64,000 nucleotides of DNA from Eubacterium sp. GTDB lineage: Bacteria > Bacillota > Clostridia > Oscillospirales > Acutalibacteraceae. The notes under the pieces were generated by a model. It worked only from the letters and a program-made list of their open reading frames with translations, was not told the origin of the DNA and made no database searches. Position numbers and translations under genes: made by a program. Position 1 is the stretch's first letter. The number at the start of each line of letters is the position of its first letter. Of the stretch, positions 1-8,166 are shown piece by piece. The stretch spans positions 849,564-913,563 of the forward strand of contig JARHZA010000001.1 of NCBI GenBank assembly GCA_029258375.1. Direction: 5' to 3'.

Positions 1-1351
1 AGCTTATGGCGGTAAACCACGTTTAGCAGACCTTAATGCTGGTGCTGGTATCGGTACTGGTTACAACCAAGACTATGCTGGTACAATCACTATCAATGGC
101 GGTGTTGTATTCGCAGAAGCTGGCAACAAGAGATGTAGAAGCATTGGTGGTACAAATATCATCAATAAGCCTTCAGATAACGGCACATTCACAACAGGTA
201 AGAATGGTAATGCAGTTATAATCGCTAAAACAATCGGCGACCTTAGCCAACAGGCTAAATGGGATGCTATCGTAGTTTCAGGTGAATTTGATGAAAATTC
301 AGCTAAACTTAATGGTAACAAAGTTGTTTTAGAAGGTAAAAATGCAAACTTCAACGTTTATGGCAACCCAGTTGTTGACTACGATTTAGAAGTTGTTAAA
401 GGAACTACATTAACAGTTGGTCAAAACGAAGTAGACGGAAGATACTACAATGCAAACTTAGGCATTGCAAAAGGTAGCAAACTTATCAATAATGGTGCTA
501 TCAATCTTGGAACAGTAGTTAAAGGCTCAAGCGACCACTCAGTATTAACTTTATTTGGTGGTAAAGCTCAAACTTCTGGCGAAGGTATCCTTAAGCAAGT
601 TGAAAAAACTGCAGTAAGACTTCCTCTTTCAGAAGATTTAGTAAGCATGGAAGCAGCTAACGATTTAACATACAACGGTTCTAAACAAGAATTAGCTGTA
701 AATGTTAAACTTGTTGACTTATGGGGATATGATCAAGATTTCGCATCACCTAAAGAATATACAGTTGCATATGCAGATGCACTTAGCGCTGGCGAAACAA
801 CTGTTACAGTAACTTCAACTGGTAAGGGTAACCTTATTGGTACAGATTCAGTTGAACTTAAATATTCAATTGCACAAGCTGACTTCAATATTGATGTAGC
901 TAAAGAAGTTGAAGTTGTAAGTGGCGAAACTGATGTTTTATCAAAACTTCCAACAGCAACAGTTTCTGTTGATGCTTCAATCAAAGACGACCTTAAGAAA
1001 TTAGGTGCTGGCAAACTTGCTTGGTTCTTCGACGAAGATCACAAACAAGCAGTTGCAGCTGATTCACTTAAAGATTTAGCTGCTGGTGAAACAGTAACAT
1101 TATATTGGACTTACAATCACGAAGATACAAACTTCGTAAATGATAAGGCTGGTAGCACAGTTGTTAAAGTTGTAGCTGGTTCAAGCGTTGATAACAACGG
1201 TTCAAACAGCCAAGATGGCAATAACAACAACACAACATCACCTAATACAGGTCTTGATGAAAATGTTCTTTTCTGGGCAATCGCTATGCTTGCTTCAGGC
1301 AGCGTTTTAACAGGCGTACTTGCTTCTAAAAAAAGAAAATTTAATCAATAA
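1..1351 (+). CDS. Cell-wall-anchored surface protein, C-terminal part
   Basis: The reading frame is open from base 2, so the gene begins upstream; the ATG at 647 in the ORF track is only the first internal ATG. About 449 residues are visible, rich in Gly, Asn, Thr and Val, fitting a repetitive beta-rich extracellular protein. The C-terminus is a sorting signal: a Ser/Asn-rich linker, the pentapeptide SPNTG (an (S/N)PXTG variant of LPXTG), a hydrophobic stretch and a KKRK tail. By family knowledge a sortase would cleave between Thr and Gly and attach the protein to peptidoglycan. No named domain was recognised and the ligand cannot be inferred. No sortase gene lies in the window. A hairpin terminator follows directly. 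Confidence 0.85.
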   Translation, partial: AYGGKPRLADLNAGAGIGTGYNQDYAGTITINGGVVFAEAGNKRCRSIGGTNIINKPSDNGTFTTGKNGNAVIIAKTIGDLSQQAKWDAIVVSGEFDENSAKLNGNKVVLEGKNANFNVYGNPVVDYDLEVVKGTTLTVGQNEVDGRYYNANLGIAKGSKLINNGAINLGTVVKGSSDHSVLTLFGGKAQTSGEGILKQVEKTAVRLPLSEDLVSMEAANDLTYNGSKQELAVNVKLVDLWGYDQDFASPKEYTVAYADALSAGETTVTVTSTGKGNLIGTDSVELKYSIAQADFNIDVAKEVEVVSGETDVLSKLPTATVSVDASIKDDLKKLGAGKLAWFFDEDHKQAVAADSLKDLAAGETVTLYWTYNHEDTNFVNDKAGSTVVKVVAGSSVDNNGSNSQDGNNNNTTSPNTGLDENVLFWAIAMLASGSVLTGVLASKKRKFNQ

Positions 1352-1363
1352 TATTTAACGATG

Positions 1364-1400
1364 AAGGCAGCGTAAGTCATTACGTTGCCTTTGTTTTTTT
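1364..1400 (+). terminator. Rho-independent terminator of the surface protein
   Basis: A near-perfect inverted repeat (AAGGCAgCGTAA with TTACGtTGCCTT, 4-nt loop) is followed by a T-rich run 13 nt after the stop codon. Confidence 0.85.
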
Positions 1401-1538
1401 GAAAGTGAATATCTATTTATATTAAAATTCATAATTAGGCTCTATGATTTAAAAATTTGTTATTAAAAACCCTTAATTCTTAATGAATTTACTTTTAATA
1501 TTTTAAGTAATATTTGAAATAATAAGAAAGGTGATTTT

Positions 1539-2483
1539 ATGTATAAGGATAGTAAAAAAGTAGCAATTGTTGGTGTTGGTATGGTAGGTATGAGTTTTGC
1601 CTACGCACTTTTAAATCAAAATATTTGTGATGAACTTTGTTTGATTGATATAAATAAAACAAGGGCAGAAGGCGAAGCAGCAGACCTTTCACACGGTTTA
1701 CCATTTGCTCCAACTAATATGAAGATTTATTCAGGCGATTATGAAGATTGTTGTGATATGGATGTAGTTATAATATGTGCAGGTGCACCACAACTACCTG
1801 GTGAAACAAGGCGAGATCTTTTGCAGAAAAACTATCGAATTTTTAAATCAATTGTACGGCCAATAGTTGAGAGTGGATTTAATGGCGTGTTTCTTGTAGC
1901 AACTAATCCAGTAGATGTAATGACACAAGTTGTTTATGCATTATCTGGTTTTCCGAGTGGAAGAGTTCTTGGCTCAGGCACTACTCTTGATTCAGCACGA
2001 TTACGCTTTATGATGAGCGATTATTTCCATATTAACCCAAGAAATGTTCATGCGTATGTGATAGGGGAACATGGCGATTCAGAATTTGTTGCTTGGAGTA
2101 ATGCAATGATTTCAGTAATTCCAATAGATAGGTTTGTAAAAGACAATGATCATATTATGGATGATTTGAAAAAGATTGCAGTTGACGTAAGAGAATCTGC
2201 TTATAAGATTATAGCGGCAAAAAGAGCAACTTATTACGGTATTGGTATGGTTCTTGCAAGATTAACAAGGGCAATACTTTATGACGAAAATTCTGTTTTT
2301 ACCGTTTCAGCATTTTTAAAAGGCGAATATGATAAAAATGGTTTTTATATCGGTGTTCCAGCTGTTATTAACAGAAATGGTGTTAAAGAAATTTTAGAAC
2401 TTGAACTTAATGAAGAAGAAAATAAGTTGTTTGATACATCTTGTGATATTATTAAAGAAATGCTTGATGAAATAGGTATGTAA
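1539..2483 (+). CDS. ldh: L-lactate dehydrogenase
   Basis: 314 residues, the usual length for the family. It reduces pyruvate to L-lactate with NADH in the cytoplasm, regenerating NAD+ in fermentation. The N-terminal Rossmann motif is GVGMVG. The active-site loop PQLPGETR carries the Gln that gives lactate rather than malate specificity, plus the catalytic Arg. The motifs ATNPVDV and DSARLR (Asp/Arg pair) and GEHGDSE with the proton-relay His follow in order. A ribosome binding site, AAAGGTG, precedes the ATG. It is monocistronic and ends in a strong hairpin. The redox repressor gene rex lies convergently 0.7 kb downstream, consistent with the known Rex control of ldh in other Firmicutes, but no clear Rex operator was found upstream. 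Confidence 0.95.
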   Translation: MYKDSKKVAIVGVGMVGMSFAYALLNQNICDELCLIDINKTRAEGEAADLSHGLPFAPTNMKIYSGDYEDCCDMDVVIICAGAPQLPGETRRDLLQKNYRIFKSIVRPIVESGFNGVFLVATNPVDVMTQVVYALSGFPSGRVLGSGTTLDSARLRFMMSDYFHINPRNVHAYVIGEHGDSEFVAWSNAMISVIPIDRFVKDNDHIMDDLKKIAVDVRESAYKIIAAKRATYYGIGMVLARLTRAILYDENSVFTVSAFLKGEYDKNGFYIGVPAVINRNGVKEILELELNEEENKLFDTSCDIIKEMLDEIGM

Positions 2484-2522
2484 AAAAAGCTCTGTACGCA
2501 AAGTACAGAGCTTTTTTGTTTT
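2484..2522. terminator. Bidirectional terminator between ldh and the acn-icd-rex operon
   Basis: A perfect 15-bp stem (AAAAAAGCTCTGTAC and its complement) with a 5-nt loop lies between convergent genes. T-runs on both sides let it serve both strands. Confidence 0.9.
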
Positions 2523-2526
2523 ATAA

Positions 2527-3213
2527 TCATTTATTATCTTCAAGTAAGTAAGTACCGCTTGAAAGAACGGCAATGGCGTATTTACCGAATTTGTAGTATT
2601 CCTTAACGTTTTCTTCAAACTGAATATAGTCAGAAACTGTAAAATTCATTCCATCAATTTTTCTAACTTTATTACCGTGTGAACAAACATATACGTCACC
2701 GTCGTCAATTGAAATGTGGGTTGGATTGATAAAAGTAGTTGATTCTTTTCCACCAATTCTTAAATCAACCTGCATTGTTTGTGCTGAATAACGAATAGCA
2801 CAATGTTCAGCAGGGCATATAGTCCAGTAGTATTTTCCGTCAAGTGCGAGTTGATTTACAACTTCATCATGATATGTGAAATATCCACTCCAAGAAAGTT
2901 CGCCTTCTCTGTCAAATATACCAGCTTCGCCATTTGGGTAAATAACAAGAACCCTTTTATCATAAAGAATTGCAGAATTACATTGAACAAAGTTTGGTAT
3001 AGTTTCAATTACATTTTGAAAGATAGGACCAAACTTTTTTAAAAGATAAGCATTTTTTGTAAGAACCTCTTTTGTTTTTGTTTCAAAGTTAACAACACTG
3101 TAAGATGCTTTGAATTGTGTGGCATTTAAAAGAGGTGTTTTTTCAACGATAATTGCTTTTGAATCATTGTATTTTAATATGTCTGCAATTTCTTTTGTAC
3201 TTATTCTAATCAC
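2527..3213 (-). CDS. Hypothetical protein, possible beta-propeller, last gene of the rex operon
   Basis: 228 residues with a GTG start chosen because GGAGGAA lies 9-10 nt upstream at the end of rex; the gap to rex is only 3 bp. No family was recognised. The C-terminal two thirds contain repeated short beta-strand-like units (for example GKYYWTICP, DGDVYVCSHG, GKYAIAVLSSG), which could form a small beta-propeller or beta-sandwich; this is inference from pattern only. No signal peptide or membrane segment is evident. The first ten residues (IRISTKEIAD) resemble the Rex helix-turn-helix segment IRISSKELAN. Its place in an acn-icd-rex operon suggests a link to redox or central metabolism, but the function is unknown. 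Confidence 0.7.
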   Translation of the reverse strand: MIRISTKEIADILKYNDSKAIIVEKTPLLNATQFKASYSVVNFETKTKEVLTKNAYLLKKFGPIFQNVIETIPNFVQCNSAILYDKRVLVIYPNGEAGIFDREGELSWSGYFTYHDEVVNQLALDGKYYWTICPAEHCAIRYSAQTMQVDLRIGGKESTTFINPTHISIDDGDVYVCSHGNKVRKIDGMNFTVSDYIQFEENVKEYYKFGKYAIAVLSSGTYLLEDNK

Positions 3214-3216
3214 GAA

Positions 3217-3852
3217 TTATTCCTCCGTTGCAGTAAGGAATCCTAAAGTCATAAGACTATCAGTTAAATGTACATTCTCAACAAGAACTTCTGGATGTGC
3301 CATTGAAATATCATAGTTGCTGAAATTCCAAAAACTTTTAACACCAAGGTTAATAAGTAAATCTGTAAGTTCTTTCATATCATTTGAAGGAATACAAATA
3401 ACAGCACACATAGGTTTATTATCAATGCAAAAGTTTTCAATATAATCAATATTTCTTACAGGGATTCCTTTAATCATATTGCCACATAAAGCTTCGTTTT
3501 TATCAAAAATACCAATAAGTTTAAATCCGCTATTAACACTGAAAATTTTGTTGCAAACAGCTTTGCCAAGGTTACCAGCACCAATAAGAATTGTTTTTCT
3601 TTCCTTATCAACAGCAAGAATTTCACCAATTTTCGCATGAAGTTCAGGAACGTTGTAACCATATCCTTGTTGACCAAAACCACCAAAGCAGTTAAAGTCG
3701 TGTCTTATTTGAGATGCAGTAAGACCCATTCTGTTAGCAAGTTCTTTTGAACTAATTCTTATAATTCCGTTTTCTTTTAAACTTTGAAGAAAACGGTAGT
3801 AACGTGGAAGTCGTTTAATAACGGAGATAGAAATCTCATCCTTTTTATCCAT
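3217..3852 (-). CDS. rex: Redox-sensing transcriptional repressor Rex
   Basis: 211 residues. Rex dimers bind DNA when the NADH/NAD+ ratio is low and release it on binding NADH, controlling fermentation genes. The N-terminal winged helix contains RLPRYYRFL and RISSKELANRMGLTASQIRHDF, followed by the family hallmark FGGFGQQGYGY. The Rossmann NAD-binding motif GAGNLGKAV starts near residue 92. The ATG is preceded by AGAGGTAG. It lies 30 bp downstream of icd and 3 bp upstream of the hypothetical gene, so it is probably transcribed with acn and icd. The nearby convergent ldh is a plausible target. Confidence 0.95.
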   Translation of the reverse strand: MDKKDEISISVIKRLPRYYRFLQSLKENGIIRISSKELANRMGLTASQIRHDFNCFGGFGQQGYGYNVPELHAKIGEILAVDKERKTILIGAGNLGKAVCNKIFSVNSGFKLIGIFDKNEALCGNMIKGIPVRNIDYIENFCIDNKPMCAVICIPSNDMKELTDLLINLGVKSFWNFSNYDISMAHPEVLVENVHLTDSLMTLGFLTATEE

Positions 3853-3882
3853 TTTGTTCTACCTCTTTTCTATAAATTATAA

Positions 3883-5058
3883 TTATTTAGACATATTTGT
3901 AATTGTTTCCATTACGTAATCACCAAATTCTTCACAAGTACATCCAGTGTCACGTCCTGTTATAGAAAGTTTCTTTTCTTCAAACATACATTTATCAAGT
4001 GCAGCTTCAAGTGCGTTAGCTTTGTCTTGGTAACCAATATGTGATAAAAGCATAGCAGATGCACGGAGCATACTACATGGATCTGCATATTGACCTCTAC
4101 CCTCAGAAATCATTCTTGGTGCTGAACCATGAATAGCTTCAAACATAGCATATTTTTTACCAATATTTGCAGAACCAGCAGTACCTACACCACCTTGGAA
4201 TTCAGCAGCTTCATCAGTGATAATATCGCCATAAAGGTTTGGAAGAACAAAAACTTTAAAGTCTTTTCTTCTTAATGGATCAATAAGTTTTGCTGTTGTA
4301 ATATCAATATACCAGTCATCTGTAACAATATCTGGGTATTCTTCGCCAATTTTCTTTGCAGTGTTAAGGAATTTTCCGTCTGTTGTTTTAATGATGTTTG
4401 CTTTTGTTATGATAGAAACTTTGCCCTTGTTGTTCTTTTTAGCGTATTCATACGCAAGGCGAGCAATTCTGTCACAGCCTTCTTGTGTTGCAACTGTGAA
4501 GTCAACAGCAAGGTCATCAGTAATGTTAACGCCATATGAACCTACTGCGTAGCCACCTTCTGTGTTTTCACGGAAGAAAGTCCAGTCAATTCCTTCTTCA
4601 GGAACTTTAACAGGTCTCATATTTGCAAAAAGGTCAAGAGCTTTTCTCATTGCAACGTTTGCAGATTCAACATTTGGCCAACCATCTCCTTGGCGAGGTG
4701 TTGTTGTAGGACCTTTAAGAATAACATGGCAAGATTTTAGTTCTTCAAGAACATCATCAGGAATTGCTTTGAGACAAGCCGCTCTGTTTTCAATTGTAAG
4801 TCCATCAATTTCTTTAAACTTAACTTTGCCACTTGCAACTTCATCCTTAAGAAGAAAAGATAAAACTCTTTCACTTTCTTTTGTGATTACTGGTCCTATG
4901 CCATCACCACCACAAATACCAATTACAATTGTATCAAGTTTTTCGTAGTCAATAAAATCTTTGTCTTCTTTAATTTGTTTTGCACGAGCAAGTTGACCTT
5001 CCATAAGTGTACGGAATTTTTCAACTGCTTCGTCAATTGCTTTTTTATCATCTGTCAT
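3883..5058 (-). CDS. icd: Isocitrate/isopropylmalate dehydrogenase family protein, probably isocitrate dehydrogenase
   Basis: 391 residues of the beta-decarboxylating dehydrogenase family. The likely reaction is oxidative decarboxylation of isocitrate to 2-oxoglutarate, supplying glutamate synthesis in an incomplete TCA pathway. Visible motifs are GDGIGP near the N-terminus, a substrate loop FFRENTEGGY, the metal-binding segment LPNLYGDIITDEAAEFQGG and the cofactor-loop region AIHGSAPRM. The cofactor loop lacks the Lys-Tyr pair of classical NADP enzymes, so NAD use is possible but not certain. The pairing with aconitase 12 bp upstream argues for isocitrate over isopropylmalate or homoisocitrate. 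AAGGAGAAC precedes the ATG. No citrate synthase is in the window. Confidence 0.88.
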   Translation of the reverse strand: MTDDKKAIDEAVEKFRTLMEGQLARAKQIKEDKDFIDYEKLDTIVIGICGGDGIGPVITKESERVLSFLLKDEVASGKVKFKEIDGLTIENRAACLKAIPDDVLEELKSCHVILKGPTTTPRQGDGWPNVESANVAMRKALDLFANMRPVKVPEEGIDWTFFRENTEGGYAVGSYGVNITDDLAVDFTVATQEGCDRIARLAYEYAKKNNKGKVSIITKANIIKTTDGKFLNTAKKIGEEYPDIVTDDWYIDITTAKLIDPLRRKDFKVFVLPNLYGDIITDEAAEFQGGVGTAGSANIGKKYAMFEAIHGSAPRMISEGRGQYADPCSMLRASAMLLSHIGYQDKANALEAALDKCMFEEKKLSITGRDTGCTCEEFGDYVMETITNMSK

Positions 5059-5070
5059 ACTAAGTTCTCC

Positions 5071-7008
5071 TTATTTGTTCATTTCTCTTGTATAATCTAA
5101 AAGTCCACCACAAAGAAGCATTTTTCTTTGGCGTTCTGATAAATGAGAAGATTCAAGTTCATATTCTTCATTTTTTGTAATATTCTTAAGAATAACAGGT
5201 TTGTTGTTTTCGATGCAGTCTCTAATTGAAATAAGTGAAAGTTCGTCCATCTGGTCAATTTTATCGTAATCAGCTTCATTTTTAAATGTAAATGGAAGAA
5301 TACCAGCATTTACAAGGTTTGCAACGTGAATTCTTGCAAAACTCTTTGTGATTACAGCTTTAACACCAAGGTAAAGTGGAACAAGAGCAGCATGTTCACG
5401 GCTTGAACCTTGTCCATAGTTTGCTCCACCAATGATAAATCCTTTTCCTTCAGCTTTAATTCTTTCAGGGAATGTTTCATCACATACACCAAAGCAGAAC
5501 TGTGAAAGGTGAGGAATGTTTGAACGATAAGGTAAAATCTTTGCACCAGCTGGCATAATATGGTCTGTAGTAATGTTGTCTTCAACTTTAAGTACAGCTT
5601 TTGCAGTGATTTCTTCTGGTAATGGTTCAGTTTTTGGGAAAGGTTTAATGTTTGGACCTCTTAACACTTCAACATCTTTAGCTTCTTCTTCAGTAGCAGG
5701 AGCGTCTATCATATTATCGTTAATAATGAAGTGTTCAGGCATTGTAATTTTTGGAGCTTCGCCAAGTTCTCTTGGGTCAGTAAGGTAGCCAGTAAGAGCA
5801 GATGCAGCAGCAACTTCTGGAGAAACAAGGTAAATACCTGCATCTTTTGTTCCGCTTCTGCCTTCAAAGTTTCTGTTAAATGTACGAAGTGATACGCCTT
5901 TTGAGTTAGGGCTTTGTCCCATACCAATACAAGGACCGCAAGCAGATTCAAGTATTCTTGCTCCTGCGTTAATCATATCTGAAAGTGCTCCGTTAAGGGC
6001 AAGCATATTAAGAACTTGCTTTGAACCAGGTGCGATACAAAGAGAAACTGTTGGACAAACTGTTTTGCCTTTAAGGATTGAAGCTACTTTCATTAAATCT
6101 GTAAATGAAGAGTTTGTGCAAGAACCAATAGCAACTTGGTCAACTTTAATTTTTCCAATTTCATCTGTTGATTTAACTTGGTCTGGCATATGTGGGCAAG
6201 CAGCCATTGGAGTTAGTGAACATAAGTCAATATCAATAACTTCATCATATACTGCGTCATCGTCAGCAGAAAGTTCCACCCAGTCTTTTTCACGGTCTTG
6301 TGCTTTAAGAAACGCAAGTGTGATTTCATCTGAAGGGAAGATAGAAGTTGTTGCGCCAAGTTCAGCACCCATATTTGTGATTGTAGCACGTTCTGGAACA
6401 GAAAGAGTTTTTACACCGTCTCCACCGTATTCAATAATTTTGCCAACTCCGCCTTTTACACTCATAATTCTTAAAACTTCAAGGATTACGTCTTTAGCTG
6501 AAACCCATGGTTTAAGATATCCGTGAAGGTTAATTCTTGTCATTTTTGGCATTGGAATATAGTAAGTACCGCCGCCCATTGCAACAGCAACGTCAAGTCC
6601 GCCAGCACCCATTGCAAGCATTCCTATACCACCACCGGTTGGAGTATGGCTATCTGATCCAATAAGTGTTTTTCCAGGAATGCCAAATCTTTCAAGATGA
6701 ACTTGGTGGCAAATACCATTACCAGGTCTTGAAAAATAAATTCCGTGTTTTTTAGTTACTGTTCTAATGTAACGATGGTCGTCTGCGTTTTCAAATCCAG
6801 TTTGTAAAGTATTGTGGTCTATGTATGCAACACTTTTTTCTGTTTTAACACGATCAACGCCCATAGCTTCAAATTCAAGATAAGCCATAGTACCTGTTGC
6901 GTCTTGAGTAAGAGTTTGATCTATTCTAAGACCGATTTCTGTACCCGCAACCATTTCACCTTCAACGAGGTGGGATTTTATAAGTTTTTGAGCAAGTGTA
7001 AGTCCCAT
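5071..7008 (-). CDS. acn: Aconitate hydratase
   Basis: 645 residues, the shorter bacterial/mitochondrial-like form. It interconverts citrate and isocitrate through a [4Fe-4S] cluster in the cytoplasm. Motifs include SHTPTGGGIGMLAMG, GSCTNSS (first cluster Cys) and SACGPCIGMGQ (the CxxC pair), then a C-terminal swivelling domain with GGANYGQGSSREHAA. It is the first gene of the acn-icd-rex-orf operon and has its own near-consensus promoter. The ATG at 7008 was accepted because MGLTLAQKLIKSHL matches the usual start of the family. Confidence 0.95.
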   Translation of the reverse strand: MGLTLAQKLIKSHLVEGEMVAGTEIGLRIDQTLTQDATGTMAYLEFEAMGVDRVKTEKSVAYIDHNTLQTGFENADDHRYIRTVTKKHGIYFSRPGNGICHQVHLERFGIPGKTLIGSDSHTPTGGGIGMLAMGAGGLDVAVAMGGGTYYIPMPKMTRINLHGYLKPWVSAKDVILEVLRIMSVKGGVGKIIEYGGDGVKTLSVPERATITNMGAELGATTSIFPSDEITLAFLKAQDREKDWVELSADDDAVYDEVIDIDLCSLTPMAACPHMPDQVKSTDEIGKIKVDQVAIGSCTNSSFTDLMKVASILKGKTVCPTVSLCIAPGSKQVLNMLALNGALSDMINAGARILESACGPCIGMGQSPNSKGVSLRTFNRNFEGRSGTKDAGIYLVSPEVAAASALTGYLTDPRELGEAPKITMPEHFIINDNMIDAPATEEEAKDVEVLRGPNIKPFPKTEPLPEEITAKAVLKVEDNITTDHIMPAGAKILPYRSNIPHLSQFCFGVCDETFPERIKAEGKGFIIGGANYGQGSSREHAALVPLYLGVKAVITKSFARIHVANLVNAGILPFTFKNEADYDKIDQMDELSLISIRDCIENNKPVILKNITKNEEYELESSHLSERQRKMLLCGGLLDYTREMNK

Positions 7009-7050
7009 TAACTAAGCCTCCAAAATAGTTATTAAAAATTTTGTCAATAT

Positions 7051-7079
7051 ATTTTACATTATTGTTTTTTTATTGTCAA
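7051..7079 (-). promoter_or_regulatory. Sigma-A promoter of acn-icd-rex operon
   Basis: On the minus strand TTGACA, a 17-nt spacer and TAAAAT lie about 45 nt upstream of the acn start codon. This is close to consensus. Confidence 0.8.
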
Positions 7080-7136
7080 TATTAAAGATATAATTATTCA
7101 TATTATATTAAAAAATATCAATAGTATATCAATGTG

Positions 7137-7165
7137 TTGAAATAATTGGTTTGTTATGATACAAT
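7137..7165 (+). promoter_or_regulatory. Sigma-A promoter of the clp-like/ftsK/com operon
   Basis: TTGAAA, a 17-nt spacer and TACAAT lie about 45 nt upstream of the protease start, divergent from the acn promoter. Confidence 0.75.
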
Positions 7166-7208
7166 ATTATAGGCATTTTGGGCATAATAACACAAAGGGT
7201 GTGTTTAA

Positions 7209-7943
7209 GTGTCTTTAATGGAAAATGAAAACGAAATAACAAATGAACAAAGCAGTAACGAATCAAAAGAGCAGGGAGTTTTTGAAACTGGGTCTATAAC
7301 AGTTGAAAATAATGGTCATTTTATTCATTGCTTAACAATAATTGGTCAAATTGAGGGGCACTATATTCTTCCAAGTCAAAATAAAACAACAAAATATGAG
7401 CACGTCATTCCTCAACTCGTTGCAATCGAAGAAAGCAAAGATATTGAGGGATTGCTTATTATTTTGAACACTGTTGGCGGAGATGTTGAGGCAGGGCTTG
7501 CAATTGCAGAACTTTTATCAACAATGAAAACACCAACAGCTTCTCTTGTTCTTGGAGGAGGTCATTCAATTGGTGTACCACTTGCAGTATCTTGTCAAAA
7601 AAGTTTTATTGTTCCAAGTGCAACAATGACGATTCATCCGGTTAGATTAAATGGTCTTGTTTTAGGTGTGCCACAAACTTTATCCTATTTTGAAAAAATG
7701 CAAGATAGAATAGTTAAATTTGTTGAAAGCAATTCTAAAATTTCATCACAAGATTTTAGAAATCTTATGATGAAAACTGGCGAACTTGTAATGGACGTTG
7801 GAACTGTTCTTGACGGTGAAGGTGCAGTGCAATGTGGGCTTGTTGACGAACTTGGTGGACTTTCAGATGCGTTAGATTTTCTTAATGAAACTATTGAAAA
7901 TAATAAGCATAGTGAAAAGAAAAGCAATTGTAAGGGGTGTTAA
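7209..7943 (+). CDS. ClpP-family serine protease (TepA/YmfB type)
   Basis: 244 residues. The GTG start at 7209 is preceded by AAAGGGTG at suitable distance; an ATG three codons later is an alternative. The ClpP fold shows the oxyanion region [10 protein letters not shown], the nucleophile motif GGHSIG and the catalytic His in MTIHPVR. In Bacillus subtilis the homologous gene (ymfB/tepA) lies just before ylzJ and spoIIIE, the same order seen here. It probably cleaves peptides in the cytoplasm or at the membrane without a dedicated ATPase nearby. The N-terminal 30 residues are acidic and low-complexity. Confidence 0.88.
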   Translation: MSLMENENEITNEQSSNESKEQGVFETGSITVENNGHFIHCLTIIGQIEGHYILPSQNKTTKYEHVIPQLVAIEESKDIEGLLIILNTVGGDVEAGLAIAELLSTMKTPTASLVLGGGHSIGVPLAVSCQKSFIVPSATMTIHPVRLNGLVLGVPQTLSYFEKMQDRIVKFVESNSKISSQDFRNLMMKTGELVMDVGTVLDGEGAVQCGLVDELGGLSDALDFLNETIENNKHSEKKSNCKGC

Positions 7944-7947
7944 GTTA

Positions 7948-8166
7948 ATGCTTTGGTCAGTAATAAACGAAACAGATATTTTCTATAATGAAAATTCAAT
8001 TACAAGAAATAGCAGTATCCGTTCAAGTAATCCTTATGATTATTTATGTAATGGATATTTTTTAGATAATGGTTCGTTTTTTGGAGGGGATAATTTTGTC
8101 AATTTTAACAGCGATATTTCAAGCAATAGGACAGGCAATAGCGTTTATATTTCCGTTGTCAGATAG
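7948..8166 (+). CDS. YlzJ-like small protein
   Basis: 72 residues from an ATG 4 nt after the protease stop, preceded by AAGGGGTG. The start MLWSVINETDIFYNE resembles the L(Y/W)(T/S)(I/V)(I/M)..E.(V/I)F opening of YlzJ-like proteins, and NPYDYL resembles their DPxDYL segment. Position between a TepA-type protease and ftsK/spoIIIE is the conserved site of ylzJ in Firmicutes. Function of the family is unknown. Its last 24 codons overlap the start of the next gene in another frame and may be a non-conserved tail. The ORF-track start at 7885 overlaps the protease and was rejected. Confidence 0.6.
   Translation: MLWSVINETDIFYNENSITRNSSIRSSNPYDYLCNGYFLDNGSFFGGDNFVNFNSDISSNRTGNSVYISVVR

Noticed and set aside
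1440-1538. Possible Rex operator upstream of ldh (TTGTTA half-site)
   Set aside because: Only one half-site is visible at 1457; the matching TTAACAA arm is missing.
8069-8095. ATG start for the UppP-like gene
   Set aside because: It has no RBS, while GGAGGGG is ideally placed for the TTG at 8096.
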